64,000 nucleotides of DNA from Acidovorax sp. A79 (lineage in GTDB: Bacteria > Pseudomonadota > Gammaproteobacteria > Burkholderiales > Burkholderiaceae_C): positions 2,121,001 through 2,185,000 of the forward strand of contig NZ_AP028672.1 in the NCBI RefSeq assembly GCF_041154505.1, written 5' to 3'. Position 1 is the first letter of the stretch, and each line of letters opens with the position of its first letter. Shown here in pieces: positions 1 to 8,775 of the stretch. The position numbers were made by a program, and so were the translations under genes. The notes under the pieces were generated by a model. It made no database searches. It saw nothing but the letters and a program-made list of their open reading frames with translations, and was not told the origin of the DNA.

Positions 1-1212
1 CTGGGCGTTCTTTGCGAAGATGTTCGCTCCTACAGATTCGAACAGCGCGCGCGCACCCTCCGTCGCTTCGCCCAGCCGACTGCGCAACCGGGTCAGGTGT
101 CGTTGATAGTGGCCTTCGCTCAACATGACATCGACGGTCCGTTCGCAATACTCAGAACTGCTCACGTGGATCAGCGCTTTCAGATCGGCAAGGTCACTGG
201 CCAAATCCGCGCCGCAAGCAATGAAGCCCACGCGCAGTGCGGCCGAGAACGATTTTGAGAAGCTGCCGATGTAGATCGTGCGCTCGAGTTGGTCCAGAGA
301 AGCCAGGCGTGGCGACGAGGTCGGCTTGAAGTCCGCAAGCGGATCGTTCTCAACGATCAGCAGGTCGTATTTCTGTGCCAGCTGCAGAACGCGAAATGCC
401 TTTGCCGCGGACAGGTCCGAGCCTGTCGGGTTGTGTGCGAGCGACTGCGTAAAGAAGAGCCTGGGCCGCTGGGTGATCAACAACTGCTCCAGGGCCTCCA
501 GGTCCGGTCCATCGTGCAGGCGTGGCACGCCCAGCACCTCGGCGCTGGCCATCTTCAACTTGCCGAACAAAGGGTAGTAGCCAGGGTCATCCACCAGAAC
601 CTTGCCGCCGGGCGGCACGAAGTAGCGAATAACGATGTCCATCGCCTCATTGGCACCGTGCATCAGTACGATCTGCCGCGGTTCGGCGCCGATCCCAAAG
701 TCCGCGAGTTTGCGCACCAAATGCTCACGCAGCGGCGCGTACCCGAAGCGGCTGCCATAGCGGAACAGGGAGCCCAGCCCCGTGCGCACGACTTTCTGGT
801 GGTACTTGTCCAGCCTCACATCCGAAAGCCATTCGACTGGCGGGAAGCCATCGGCGATTGCCAAGGCGCCCGGCTCGTTCTTGAGCTGCTCACGCATCAG
901 CCAGACGATGTCCATGGCTCGCCCCAAGCTTCCCGCCTCGTCATCGGCCGCCCTGGAAGGCGGTTTGTCGACCACGAAGTACCCAGCACCGCGGCGGGGT
1001 TCAATCAGCCCACGCGAAACGAGCAATTCAAATGCGGTGACCACCGTGTTCTTGGCGTACTTGTGGAGTTCGGCCATCTCACGCAGCGAGGGCAATTTGT
1101 CGCCGACCTTGTAGGCACCGTCGCGGATCTGCCGCTCGATGTCGTCGGCGACCGCGACGGGCAAGGTAACCGATCTGGGGCGACGTGTCTGGGAGCTTCC
1201 TTCAACTGTCAT
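1..1212 (-). CDS. MocR-type GntR/aminotransferase-fold transcriptional regulator (3' end cut by window)
   Basis: Read from the complementary strand, an open frame starts with ATG at 1212 (MTVEGSSQTRR) and continues without a stop to base 1, so at least 404 residues are visible and the C-terminus lies outside. Residues about 10-80 form a winged helix of the GntR type (motifs KLPSLREMAEL and NTVVTAFELL, then GLIEPRRGAGYFV). From about residue 115 on there is a fold-type I aminotransferase domain with VLMHGANEAMD, LAHNPTGSDLS and the pyridoxal-phosphate lysine near residue 320 in GSFSKSFSAALRVGF. This is the MocR/GabR architecture, in which a PLP-binding domain senses an amine or amino-acid-like ligand. 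The gene is divergent from mvaA, so it probably controls the mvaA-Bug pair. The ligand cannot be told from sequence. Confidence 0.9.
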   Translation of the reverse strand, partial: MTVEGSSQTRRPRSVTLPVAVADDIERQIRDGAYKVGDKLPSLREMAELHKYAKNTVVTAFELLVSRGLIEPRRGAGYFVVDKPPSRAADDEAGSLGRAMDIVWLMREQLKNEPGALAIADGFPPVEWLSDVRLDKYHQKVVRTGLGSLFRYGSRFGYAPLREHLVRKLADFGIGAEPRQIVLMHGANEAMDIVIRYFVPPGGKVLVDDPGYYPLFGKLKMASAEVLGVPRLHDGPDLEALEQLLITQRPRLFFTQSLAHNPTGSDLSAAKAFRVLQLAQKYDLLIVENDPLADFKPTSSPRLASLDQLERTIYIGSFSKSFSAALRVGFIACGADLASDLADLKALIHVSSSEYCERTVDVMLSEGHYQRHLTRLRSRLGEATEGARALFESVGANIFAKNAQ

Positions 1213-1270
1213 TGATCAACTATGACACATCGCCGGTCTTTGCCCGGAAAGCAAACTGTTTGGCAAAACT

Positions 1271-1290
1271 GTACCTTCACTATTTGGTAC
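1271..1290. promoter_or_regulatory. Palindromic operator candidate GTACC-N10-GGTAC
   Basis: In the 128-bp divergent spacer between the MocR gene and mvaA, GTACC at 1271-1275 is mirrored by GGTAC at 1286-1290. A looser dyad surrounds it (GGCAAAACT at 1262-1270, AGTTTGCC at 1302-1309). A centred palindrome in a divergent spacer is where a MocR regulator would be expected to bind. Assignment to this regulator is inference. Confidence 0.45.
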
Positions 1291-1340
1291 GGCGGTTTTA
1301 AAGTTTGCCCATACCGTATCCACCACCCAGTAGACACCCA

Positions 1341-2624
1341 ATGGTCGATTCACGACTCCCCAATTTCCGCTCACTCACCCCTGCGCAGCGCCTGGAACAT
1401 GTCGCACGCATCACCAACCTGTCCGAGGGAGACGTCGCGCTCATCAACCAGCCCGGCGCGCTCAGCGTCGAACGTGCCAACGGCATGGTGGAGAACGTCA
1501 TCGGAACATTCGAACTTCCGTTCGGCATCGGCGGCAACTTCCAGATCAACGGTCGCGATGTCCTGGTACCGATGGTGGTCGAAGAGCCGTCCGTCGTGGC
1601 GGCGGCCTCGTTCATGGCCAAGCTGGCCCGCGACTGTGGCGGCTTCGAAACCTCCAGCACGGGGCCGCTGATGCGTGCCCAGGTGCAGGTCATTGGCATC
1701 ACCGACCCCTATGGCGCCCGCCTGGCGCTCCTGAAGCATCGTGACGAGATCCTGGACGTCGCCAACAGCCGCGACAAGGTCCTCATCGGCCTGGGCGGCG
1801 GCTGCCGCGACATCGAGATCCACGTGTTCCCCGACACGGCCCGCGGTCCCATGGTCGTCATGCACCTGATCGTCGACGTGCGCGACGCGATGGGTGCCAA
1901 CACCGTCAACACCATGGCCGAATCGGTTTCGCCCCTGGTCGAGAAGCTCACGGGCGGCACCGTGCGGCTGCGCATCCTGTCCAACCTGGCCGACCTGCGT
2001 CTGTCACGCGCCCGCGTGCGGCTCACGCCCGAAACACTCAGAACCAAAGAGCGCAGCGGCGAAGAGATCATCGAAGGCGTGCTCGATGCCTACACCTTCG
2101 CAGCCATCGATCCGTACCGCGCGGCCACGCACAACAAAGGCATCATGAACGGCATAGATCCCGTCATCGTTGCCACCGGCAACGACTGGCGCGCGGTCGA
2201 GGCCGGCGCCCATGCCTACGCCTGCCGAAACGGACGCTACACCTCGCTGACGACCTGGGAGAAAGACACCCAGGGCGCGCTGGTCGGCACCATCGAAATG
2301 CCCATGCCCGTGGGCCTGGTGGGCGGCGCGACCAAGACACACCCGCTGGCCCGGTTGTCGCTCAAGATCATGGGCGTCAGGTCGGCGCAGGAACTGGGCG
2401 AGGTGGCCGTCGCGGTGGGCCTGGCCCAGAACCTCGGAGCGCTGCGCGCCCTGGCCACCGAAGGGATCCAGCGCGGCCATATGGCCCTACACGCACGCAA
2501 CATCGCGCTGGTCGCAGGGGCAACGGGTGACGAGATCGAAGTCGTTGCCAGGCGCATGGCCGCGGAGCACGACGTACGCACCGACCGGGCGGTCGTCTTG
2601 CTTGAAGAGCTGCGCCAAAACTAA
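1341..2624 (+). CDS. mvaA: Degradative (class II) hydroxymethylglutaryl-CoA reductase
   Basis: This 427-residue protein converts (R)-mevalonate plus CoA and NAD+ to HMG-CoA in the catabolic direction typical of class II enzymes. The sequence follows the Pseudomonas mevalonii enzyme almost block by block: [17 protein letters not shown] at the N-terminus, [26 protein letters not shown] with the catalytic Glu, [14 protein letters not shown] [39 protein letters not shown] with the catalytic Lys near residue 265, and [12 protein letters not shown] with the catalytic His near 380. I chose the ATG at 1341 because its MVDSRLPNF matches the family N-terminus; an upstream in-frame ATG at 1305 would add 12 unconserved residues. 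A Bug receptor follows 91 bp downstream. No HMG-CoA lyase (mvaB) is present in the window, unlike the classical mvaAB pair. Confidence 0.95.
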   Translation: MVDSRLPNFRSLTPAQRLEHVARITNLSEGDVALINQPGALSVERANGMVENVIGTFELPFGIGGNFQINGRDVLVPMVVEEPSVVAAASFMAKLARDCGGFETSSTGPLMRAQVQVIGITDPYGARLALLKHRDEILDVANSRDKVLIGLGGGCRDIEIHVFPDTARGPMVVMHLIVDVRDAMGANTVNTMAESVSPLVEKLTGGTVRLRILSNLADLRLSRARVRLTPETLRTKERSGEEIIEGVLDAYTFAAIDPYRAATHNKGIMNGIDPVIVATGNDWRAVEAGAHAYACRNGRYTSLTTWEKDTQGALVGTIEMPMPVGLVGGATKTHPLARLSLKIMGVRSAQELGEVAVAVGLAQNLGALRALATEGIQRGHMALHARNIALVAGATGDEIEVVARRMAAEHDVRTDRAVVLLEELRQN

Positions 2625-2715
2625 GACAGCCGCCATTGCCGGCGGGGCGGCTGATTCCGCCGGCCTCGAAGCCAGCCAGACCGTTCACCCATCTCATAAC
2701 TTGGAGACTATCGAC

Positions 2716-3708
2716 ATGACACAACCTCAGGTCAAGCGCCGCACCGTGCTCGGTTCCCTCGGCGCCACGATGTTGTCAACGTGGGCGTGCCCCACGCTCG
2801 CACAGGGTGCTGTGTTCCCCCACCGTCCGATCAAGATCATCGTCCCCTGGGCTGCGGGGGGCGGCGGCGATGTGATCGTGCGCCTCATGGGCACGAGTCT
2901 TCAGAAGCGGCTCGGCCAGGCCGTCGTGGTTGACAACCGCCCCGGCGCCGTCGGAACCATCGGTAGCGTCGCGGCAGCGCGCAGCCCGGCCGACGGCTAC
3001 ACGCTCGTCTACGGCGGCATGGAGTCGCACACCATCGCGCCCCATGCGATGAAGAAGGCACCTTACGACCCCAAGAAGGAATTTGTTGCCATTGCGCCGC
3101 TGGGCTTCTTCCCTGCGGCCCTGGTCGTGAGCGCTTCACACCCAGCCAAGAACCTGAACCAGTTCCTGCAGATGGCCAAGGATGCCAAGACCCCGATGAG
3201 CTTCGGCTCGTGGAGCACCGCCACGTCCGGACACCTCATGATGGAGGCCCTGAAGGTGGCCAAGAGCGTCGATCTCCTGCATGTGCCCTACAACGGCACC
3301 GCGCCCCTGCTCAATGCCCAGCTGTCTCAACAGGTCGATTGTTCCATCAACGTCCTGTCGACCGTGGAACCCCACATCCGCAGCGGTACGCTGCGCCTGC
3401 TGGCGGTTTCAATGCCCCAACGCCTGCCGGAGTTTCCGGACGTCCCGACCCTGAAAGAAATCGGTCTCAATGTCGAACGGGGACCATGGGTGGGAATTTT
3501 CGGCCCGGCCGGAATGCCGGAAGACGTCATCTCGCGCGTGCACGAGGCAGTCGACGCCACCCTCAGGGAGCCAGCCATCGTCGAGCAGACCAAGAAGATG
3601 TTCTTCGTCGTCGAGCACATGGATCAGCGCGCGTACCAGAACTTCTATTTCAGCGAGATCGATCGCTGGGGCCAGTACGTCAAGACGGCCAAGGTGGCCA
3701 TCGAGTGA
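2716..3708 (+). CDS. Bug/TctC-family periplasmic solute-binding protein
   Basis: This 330-residue protein belongs to the Bug family, the extracytoplasmic receptors of tripartite tricarboxylate transporters. The N-terminus (KRRTVLGSLGATMLSTWA, then an AQGA cleavage context) looks like an export signal with a twin-arginine, so Tat export is possible. Family hallmarks are FPHRPIKIIVPWAAGGGGDV, VVDNRPGAVGTIGSVAAAR, PADGYTLVYGG and LLHVPYNGTAPLLNAQL. It follows mvaA on the same strand, so it may carry mevalonate or a related hydroxy acid. That is inference from position only. No TctA or TctB membrane subunit is encoded nearby. The upstream ATG at 2527 lies inside mvaA and is not the start. Confidence 0.9.
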   Translation: MTQPQVKRRTVLGSLGATMLSTWACPTLAQGAVFPHRPIKIIVPWAAGGGGDVIVRLMGTSLQKRLGQAVVVDNRPGAVGTIGSVAAARSPADGYTLVYGGMESHTIAPHAMKKAPYDPKKEFVAIAPLGFFPAALVVSASHPAKNLNQFLQMAKDAKTPMSFGSWSTATSGHLMMEALKVAKSVDLLHVPYNGTAPLLNAQLSQQVDCSINVLSTVEPHIRSGTLRLLAVSMPQRLPEFPDVPTLKEIGLNVERGPWVGIFGPAGMPEDVISRVHEAVDATLREPAIVEQTKKMFFVVEHMDQRAYQNFYFSEIDRWGQYVKTAKVAIE

Positions 3709-3932
3709 CCGTGTTGGCGTCGCTTGACGGCACGACGCTGACCGGACGGGCGACCTGCATCGCCCGGGCTTCGACCGGGTTGTTGCCCGGTCAGGAGAAA
3801 GGGTGTGCGCTCCAGGCCGGCCATGCCCGAAAAACGGGGCGCCCGTCGCTGCAGGCTGCGGCTTGCCGAAGCGCCCCGAGGCCGGTCATTCTCGCGTCTA
3901 TCGGCGTGCGCCTGGCTTACCACCGGCGCACC

Positions 3933-3959
3933 AAAAAAAAGCCACGGGACGCGAGGCTT
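3933..3959 (-). terminator. Rho-independent terminator behind the acyl-CoA synthetase gene
   Basis: On the minus strand AAGCC (3955-3959) pairs with GGCTT (3939-3943), extended by CG/CG across one mismatch, and the stem runs straight into eight T residues (the A tract at 3933-3940 on the plus strand). It lies 8 bp past the stop codon of the leftward ligase gene. The rest of 3709-3932 holds no gene, only GC-rich dyads such as GGGCGA/TCGCCC that lack a T tract. Confidence 0.7.
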
Positions 3960-3966
3960 GCCCGCG

Positions 3967-5514
3967 TCAAATCAACCTCGTCTCTCGCTCCCAGAAAGGC
4001 GCTCGCAGCTTCTTCTTGTCGATTTTTCCAAAGGGGGTCGTTGGCAGCGCATCTGCGAAGATGATTTGCTTCGGTGCAATCAGCGGCCCCTTGCGTTCCC
4101 GCACGTAGGCGATCAGGTCAGCTGCCTCGGCTTCAGCCCCGTCCCGCAACACGACGAACGCCGCGACGGCTTCACCCCACGTGGCATGGGGCACGCCGAT
4201 CACGGCGGCGGATGCGACAGCGGCATGCGCGGCCAGAACATCCTCGACCTCCCGCGGATAGACGTTCGAGCCCCCTGACACGATCATGTCCTTCTTGCGG
4301 TCCACAATCGACAGGCGGCCATGCGGATCGGAAAAACCGATGTCCCCGGTGTGCAACCACTCGCCAGCCAGTGCTTGCCGGGTGGCTTCCGGCTGCTCGA
4401 GATAGCCTTGCATCACCGACGGGCTTCGCACGCAGATCTCACCGATTTCGCCCGCCGCCAGCGGCTGATTGCTGTCGTCGAGAATCGCGATTTCGGCCGT
4501 CGCCATGGGGTAGCCACACGCTGCCAGGGATGCAGGATCGTCCAGATCATGATCCTTGCGGCGCAAGATCGCGATGGGGGTGCATTCTGTCTGCGCATAG
4601 ACCTGGGAAAAGACCGGGCCGATGCGTTGAATCGCTTCCCTCAGGCGGTCCGGCGAAATGACGGACCCCGCATAGACCACGAGCTCGAGGCTGTCCAGGT
4701 CGAACTCCTCGAGTGGCGCATCCAGAAGCTTGTAGATCATCGTGGGCACCATCAGGGTTGCACTGATGCGCTCGCGCTGGATGATCTCCAGTACCTGGCC
4801 TGCGTCGAACTTCTTTATCAGATGGACAGTGCCGCCACGCATCAGCGTCGGTGCAATCAACTGTCCTGTGACATGGCTGATCAACGCGATCGCCAAATAT
4901 TGCACGCCATCGGGCAGCTCCAGTTCGCTGTTCATGGCGATGGACATCAGCGCGACCTGACCTGCCTCGCGCACGATGGCCTTCTGGCGGCCGGTCGTGC
5001 CCCCGGTGAAATTCAACGTGCCGATGTCGGTCGCGATCGCCCGCTCGACCGGTTCGACCTGTTCATGCCGGGCGACAAGCGCCAGAAGATCGGCACCGGG
5101 TCCAGCCTCTCCCACGTGGAACACGGAAACGCCCGGGAGCGCCTCGGCGAGTTCATGGGCCCGCGTTGTGAATCCATCCGTGTCGATGATCAGGACGGTA
5201 GCACCCACATCGCGGATCTGGGACACCTGGGAGTCCAGCGAACTGAGCGGGTGCAGCCAGCTGGTGGCAGCGCCGAGCCCCTGTGCCGCGACGGACGCGC
5301 ACCAAGTCTCGTACCTGTTTTCCGTCAGCAATGCGACGCGCGCGCCCCGGCGCATGCCGTGCGAACTCAGCACCGCCTGAACTTTCCCCATGAAATCGAT
5401 GGCGTCTTGATAGAGAACTGCCAATTCGCCCTGGCGGAAGGCTGTGCGGCCCGGGTACTTGCGCAAGGCACGCAGCACCAACGAGAAGAAGGTGGGGGGG
5501 TGATGCAGTTTCAT
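3967..5514 (-). CDS. AMP-dependent acyl-CoA synthetase/ligase (class I adenylate-forming)
   Basis: This 515-residue enzyme should activate a carboxylic acid to its CoA thioester through an acyl-adenylate. It shows the ANL-family motifs in order: LNFTGGTTGRQKAIV (phosphate-binding loop, TGGTTG in place of the more usual TSGTTG), VYAGSVISPDRLREAI, SQVYAQTECTP (adenine region, E in TE), EWLHTGDIGFSDPHGRLSIV with the ribose-binding Asp, DRKKDMIVSGGSNVYPREVE hinge region, and TPFGKIDKKKL with the C-terminal catalytic Lys. The substrate class is not readable. It starts 24 bp behind a Bug receptor and is probably co-transcribed with it, which suggests that the imported acid is what is activated. A strong terminator follows. 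Confidence 0.9.
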   Translation of the reverse strand: MKLHHPPTFFSLVLRALRKYPGRTAFRQGELAVLYQDAIDFMGKVQAVLSSHGMRRGARVALLTENRYETWCASVAAQGLGAATSWLHPLSSLDSQVSQIRDVGATVLIIDTDGFTTRAHELAEALPGVSVFHVGEAGPGADLLALVARHEQVEPVERAIATDIGTLNFTGGTTGRQKAIVREAGQVALMSIAMNSELELPDGVQYLAIALISHVTGQLIAPTLMRGGTVHLIKKFDAGQVLEIIQRERISATLMVPTMIYKLLDAPLEEFDLDSLELVVYAGSVISPDRLREAIQRIGPVFSQVYAQTECTPIAILRRKDHDLDDPASLAACGYPMATAEIAILDDSNQPLAAGEIGEICVRSPSVMQGYLEQPEATRQALAGEWLHTGDIGFSDPHGRLSIVDRKKDMIVSGGSNVYPREVEDVLAAHAAVASAAVIGVPHATWGEAVAAFVVLRDGAEAEAADLIAYVRERKGPLIAPKQIIFADALPTTPFGKIDKKKLRAPFWERETRLI

Positions 5515-5538
5515 ATGGCTAAAAATCCCGATTGGTTC

Positions 5539-6513
5539 TCAGTCCAGCTTGATCTTGCTGTGCGAGATCAACTCGGCCCAAAGTGCCTGCTCGCGCCCGA
5601 GATACTGCGCAAACGCGTCCCTCGATCCACCCACGGGCTCCAGCCCCAGGGCCTCGAGACTGCGCTTGCGGAATCCCGGGTCGGCGAGAACCTTGTTGAC
5701 TGCGAGATTGACGCGCTCCAAGACCGCCGGGGGCGTGCCGGCAGGAGCGGTCAGCCCGATCCAGTTCTCGCCGGAGAAAGCGAATTTCTGTTCGCTGATC
5801 GTCTGCACGCCAGGGAAGAAGTCGGACCGCTTTTCACCCATCACGGCGATCGCGCGCAGCCTTCCGGTTTCGATGTACGGGGCCACTGCGACGTGCGCCA
5901 ACATCGCGGACTGCACGTCACCCGCCAACAAGGCCTGCATCAACGGCGCCGAGCCGTTGTACGGCACGTGGGTCAGCTGGGTTCCAAACACACGGTTGTA
6001 CTCGGTCAAGAACACGTGCGAGGTGCTGCCCGTTCCGAAAGTCCCCCAGTTGACCTTCCCGGGATTCGCCTTGTCCAGTGCAGCCAGTTCGCTGAGGTTC
6101 TTCGCGCCGACGCCGGAGGAGACCACGATCGCCGCCACCATGTTCGCCATGCGGACCACGGGAACCAGGTCAGTCTTCGGGCTATAGGGCAGCTTCGAGT
6201 ACAGCTGTGGATTGAGCGACATGATGTCGCCGTTGCTGATGCAAAGCGTGTAGCCGTCGGCGGAGGCCTTCGCACACCGCGTCGTCCCGATGATCCCATT
6301 CGCGCCGGCCCGGTTATCGATCACCACAGGCTGCCCAAGCTCCTTGCTGAGCGCCTCCGCCATCGGCCGAGCGAAGTTGTCCAGCACGCCTCCCGGCGGG
6401 TACGGCACGACCAGTTGCACCGGCTTCGATGGCCACGCCTGGGAAAATCCACTCTGAAGCGTCAAAGCGAGTACAGCAGCTATCGCGACCTTCACGCCAT
6501 TTTTGATACACAT
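5539..6513 (-). CDS. Bug/TctC-family periplasmic solute-binding protein
   Basis: This 324-residue receptor starts with ATG at 6513 after a clear GGAGAC ribosome-binding site. A signal peptide (VKVAIAAVLALTLQSGFSQA) precedes WPSKPVQLVVPYPPGGVLDN, the usual start of mature Bug proteins. Further marks are VVIDNRAGANGIIGT, ADGYTLCISNGD and LTHVPYNGSAPLMQALLAGD. An in-frame extension up to 6600 lacks family similarity and was not used. It lies between a LysR gene upstream and an acyl-CoA ligase downstream on the same strand, a usual layout for a Bug-linked catabolic unit. The ligand is unknown, perhaps a carboxylate that the ligase then activates. Confidence 0.9.
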   Translation of the reverse strand: MCIKNGVKVAIAAVLALTLQSGFSQAWPSKPVQLVVPYPPGGVLDNFARPMAEALSKELGQPVVIDNRAGANGIIGTTRCAKASADGYTLCISNGDIMSLNPQLYSKLPYSPKTDLVPVVRMANMVAAIVVSSGVGAKNLSELAALDKANPGKVNWGTFGTGSTSHVFLTEYNRVFGTQLTHVPYNGSAPLMQALLAGDVQSAMLAHVAVAPYIETGRLRAIAVMGEKRSDFFPGVQTISEQKFAFSGENWIGLTAPAGTPPAVLERVNLAVNKVLADPGFRKRSLEALGLEPVGGSRDAFAQYLGREQALWAELISHSKIKLD

Positions 6514-6644
6514 ATTCGTCTCCAATTTTGAAGTTGTCAGCAGGCGCACGTGTCCGCCAGACCCGCATATTCGCGAGGCGACGGCCTCCTGGCAATTCAC
6601 TATTGGAAAACAGCAGTTTCGCCCTGCTTAACCCCCGTAACGTA

Positions 6645-7571
6645 TCAACTCACGGTGCTCTGGCTATCGCGTGCATCCGCGCGCAGCATCTCGACGAATT
6701 CACGTGCGAACGGTGGCAGTTCCTCCAATCCTCTGATGCAGATGTACTGGGGTCGAATCGACCACTCGTCCTCCAGGCTCACGATGCGGATGTTCATCGA
6801 CTTCGCATGGCGTGCGGCTGGCAGATGGGTGAGCACGCCGACGCCGATCCGTGCCTGAACCATCCGGCACAGTGCTTCGAAATTGCCGACTTGGGCTCGC
6901 AGATTGATGTGTCGCCTGAGCATTTCAGCCTGCTGGAGCAAGAAGTTGTGAAGCGTGCTCGATTGGGAAAGTCCGACGTGGTCAAAATCCAGCGTCTCGG
7001 CAAAAGAAACAGAACGCCGCTCGGCCAGAGGATGTCCTGCCGGCACAGCGAGCACCATGTGATCGGTGCGATAGGGAAGAATCTCCAGACCAGTTGTGCC
7101 AACGTCTTCGAGGATCACGCCGACATCAACCACCCCTTCCGCAACCGCTCGAACGATGTCGCTTGAAAGGCGTTCCCGCAAGTCGATGCTGGTTCCGGGC
7201 CGACTTGCGAGGAACCGCTCGATCACAGACGGCAGAAATTCACTGATGGCAGTGGTGCTGGCCATGATCCGCAAGCGCCCATCGATGCCGTCGGAGATAT
7301 CAAGCATCTCGGCACGCAACAGCTCGACCTGCTCCATGATCAGCCGCGCGTGCTTGATCATCGCCTGGCCCGCGGCCGTGAGCGTCAGCCCCTTGCTGGT
7401 CCGGTTGATCAGGCGCGTGGCCACCGATTGTTCAAGTTGCTTGATCCGATTGCTCGCAGCAGGCAGCGAGATGTGGACCTGTTCGGCAGCGCGCGTGAGG
7501 CTGTTGGTGTCTGCGATGCGCACCATCAGGCGAAGGTCGGCGAGATCGAAGTGGACAGAGCGCCTGGGCAT
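6645..7571 (-). CDS. LysR-family transcriptional regulator
   Basis: This 308-residue regulator has the LysR winged helix at its N-terminus (FDLADLRLMVRIADTNSLT, AAEQVHISLPAASNRIKQLE, LINRTSKGLTLTAAGQ) followed by a periplasmic-binding-like effector domain (LRIMASTTAISEFLPSVIER, VDVGVILEDVG, LTHLPAARH). I placed the start at MPRRSVHFDLADLRL (ATG at 7571). An upstream ATG at 7748 would add about 59 residues that overlap the divergent gene and match nothing. The gene is divergent from the deacetylase / enoyl-CoA hydratase pair and upstream of the Bug-ligase pair on its own strand, so it probably controls both arms. Confidence 0.9.
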   Translation of the reverse strand: MPRRSVHFDLADLRLMVRIADTNSLTRAAEQVHISLPAASNRIKQLEQSVATRLINRTSKGLTLTAAGQAMIKHARLIMEQVELLRAEMLDISDGIDGRLRIMASTTAISEFLPSVIERFLASRPGTSIDLRERLSSDIVRAVAEGVVDVGVILEDVGTTGLEILPYRTDHMVLAVPAGHPLAERRSVSFAETLDFDHVGLSQSSTLHNFLLQQAEMLRRHINLRAQVGNFEALCRMVQARIGVGVLTHLPAARHAKSMNIRIVSLEDEWSIRPQYICIRGLEELPPFAREFVEMLRADARDSQSTVS

Positions 7572-7724
7572 GCCCTGTGGCCGCTCCTGGGGGCGGTCTA
7601 GCATGTGGATGACCAAATGCCGTCTTCGACATCCGGCCGCCTGCACTTTTCCATGCTGAAAGTCACCTTTCGTATTGTTGAATAGACGAGCGCCTGTGCA
7701 GCGGCGATGCTCGGGGACCGACAA

Positions 7725-8759
7725 ATGATTAGTCCCGACATCATGCATTCCACCCCCGGCATCAACAAGACTCCCCTGCCCGTTTCACCCCTGGGCCGAC
7801 TGAAGATCGCGATCACGATCGACGACATGCTGCTGCTTCGAGGGGTGCCAATGGCTCCCAGGCACAGTGTGCCATCAAACATTCGCGCGATCATCTCCGC
7901 CTTGAAGTCGCATGGCGTGGCCGGGGTTTACCAGTTCTCCAACACCGCCCCGATCGAAGACGACGCGAACTTGCTGGAGGTTTTCGACACGTGGGTCGAG
8001 AGTGGCCATCATGTGGCCAACCACACGCACAACCACCCACCGCTCAACTGGTTGGACGCAGACACTTACGCCCGCGATATCGAAGAGGCAGAAAAGTACC
8101 TTGGCCGCTACATCAACCAGGCGCCAAGGCGCTGCTTCCGGTTCTGCATGGATCTGTGGGGCGACACCGCGTGCAAGTGCGGAGCCATCCTGGACAGGCT
8201 CGAGGACATGGGCTACACGCCGGTCCCGGTCAGCATCGGATTCCACGACATACGTTGGAATGCGGCGTACTGCCGGGTATTGAAACGCGGTTCGCCCGAG
8301 GAGGCGGCGCAGATACGTCGTGCCTATGTGGCCAGCGCGCTGCACGAGTTGCGTGTTCACGCGGCAAACGCGAGGGCGGTGTTCGGCCGCGACCCGATCC
8401 ACATCTGGCTGATCCATGGCACGTCCATTGCCGCGGACTGCCTGGAGGAAATCCTGGACTGCTTTCGGGCCGCAGCAGTCGATTTTGTTTCGCTGGATGA
8501 CGCCATGGGCGACCCCATGAACGCCGAGGTTCCTCCACGGATCAGTCCGGAATTCATCTTCCAGGTCGAGAAATGGGCACTTTCGCTGGGCGTCCCCGTC
8601 AGCGACCCCATCCCGTCAATCCTCGACGACATCGAAGAACTGCATCCCGCACCGGGCGAAATGCAGGCTGAGATCACCTTGCGGATGCGTGAGCACATCG
8701 CATCCGCCACGGGAGCCAAGATACAGCCGATCCCTCTTTACCCCAACCAGCAGCACTAA
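7725..8759 (+). CDS. Polysaccharide deacetylase (NodB-fold) family hydrolase
   Basis: This 344-residue protein has the NodB homology fold. IAITIDDMLLL carries the tandem Asp of motif 1 and VANHTHNHPPLNW carries the HxxxH metal motif 2; RCFRFCMDLWGD would be motif 3 and IHIWLIHG resembles the late motif. Such single-domain enzymes act on N-acyl or cyclic amide bonds as well as on polysaccharides (PuuE-type allantoinases and imide hydrolases share the fold). There is no signal peptide, which argues for a cytosolic small-molecule substrate. The ATG at 7725 sits 6 bp after a GGGGAC Shine-Dalgarno; ATGs at 7707 and 7743 are alternatives. An enoyl-CoA hydratase follows after 16 bp, so the two are probably co-transcribed. 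Specificity is not determined. Confidence 0.8.
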   Translation: MISPDIMHSTPGINKTPLPVSPLGRLKIAITIDDMLLLRGVPMAPRHSVPSNIRAIISALKSHGVAGVYQFSNTAPIEDDANLLEVFDTWVESGHHVANHTHNHPPLNWLDADTYARDIEEAEKYLGRYINQAPRRCFRFCMDLWGDTACKCGAILDRLEDMGYTPVPVSIGFHDIRWNAAYCRVLKRGSPEEAAQIRRAYVASALHELRVHAANARAVFGRDPIHIWLIHGTSIAADCLEEILDCFRAAAVDFVSLDDAMGDPMNAEVPPRISPEFIFQVEKWALSLGVPVSDPIPSILDDIEELHPAPGEMQAEITLRMREHIASATGAKIQPIPLYPNQQH

Positions 8760-8775
8760 CACAGCAGCCACTTCC

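Noticed and set aside
4321..6531. A 736-residue open frame on the plus strand
   Set aside because: It runs antisense to the acyl-CoA ligase and Bug genes, both of which have full motif sets and ribosome-binding sites.
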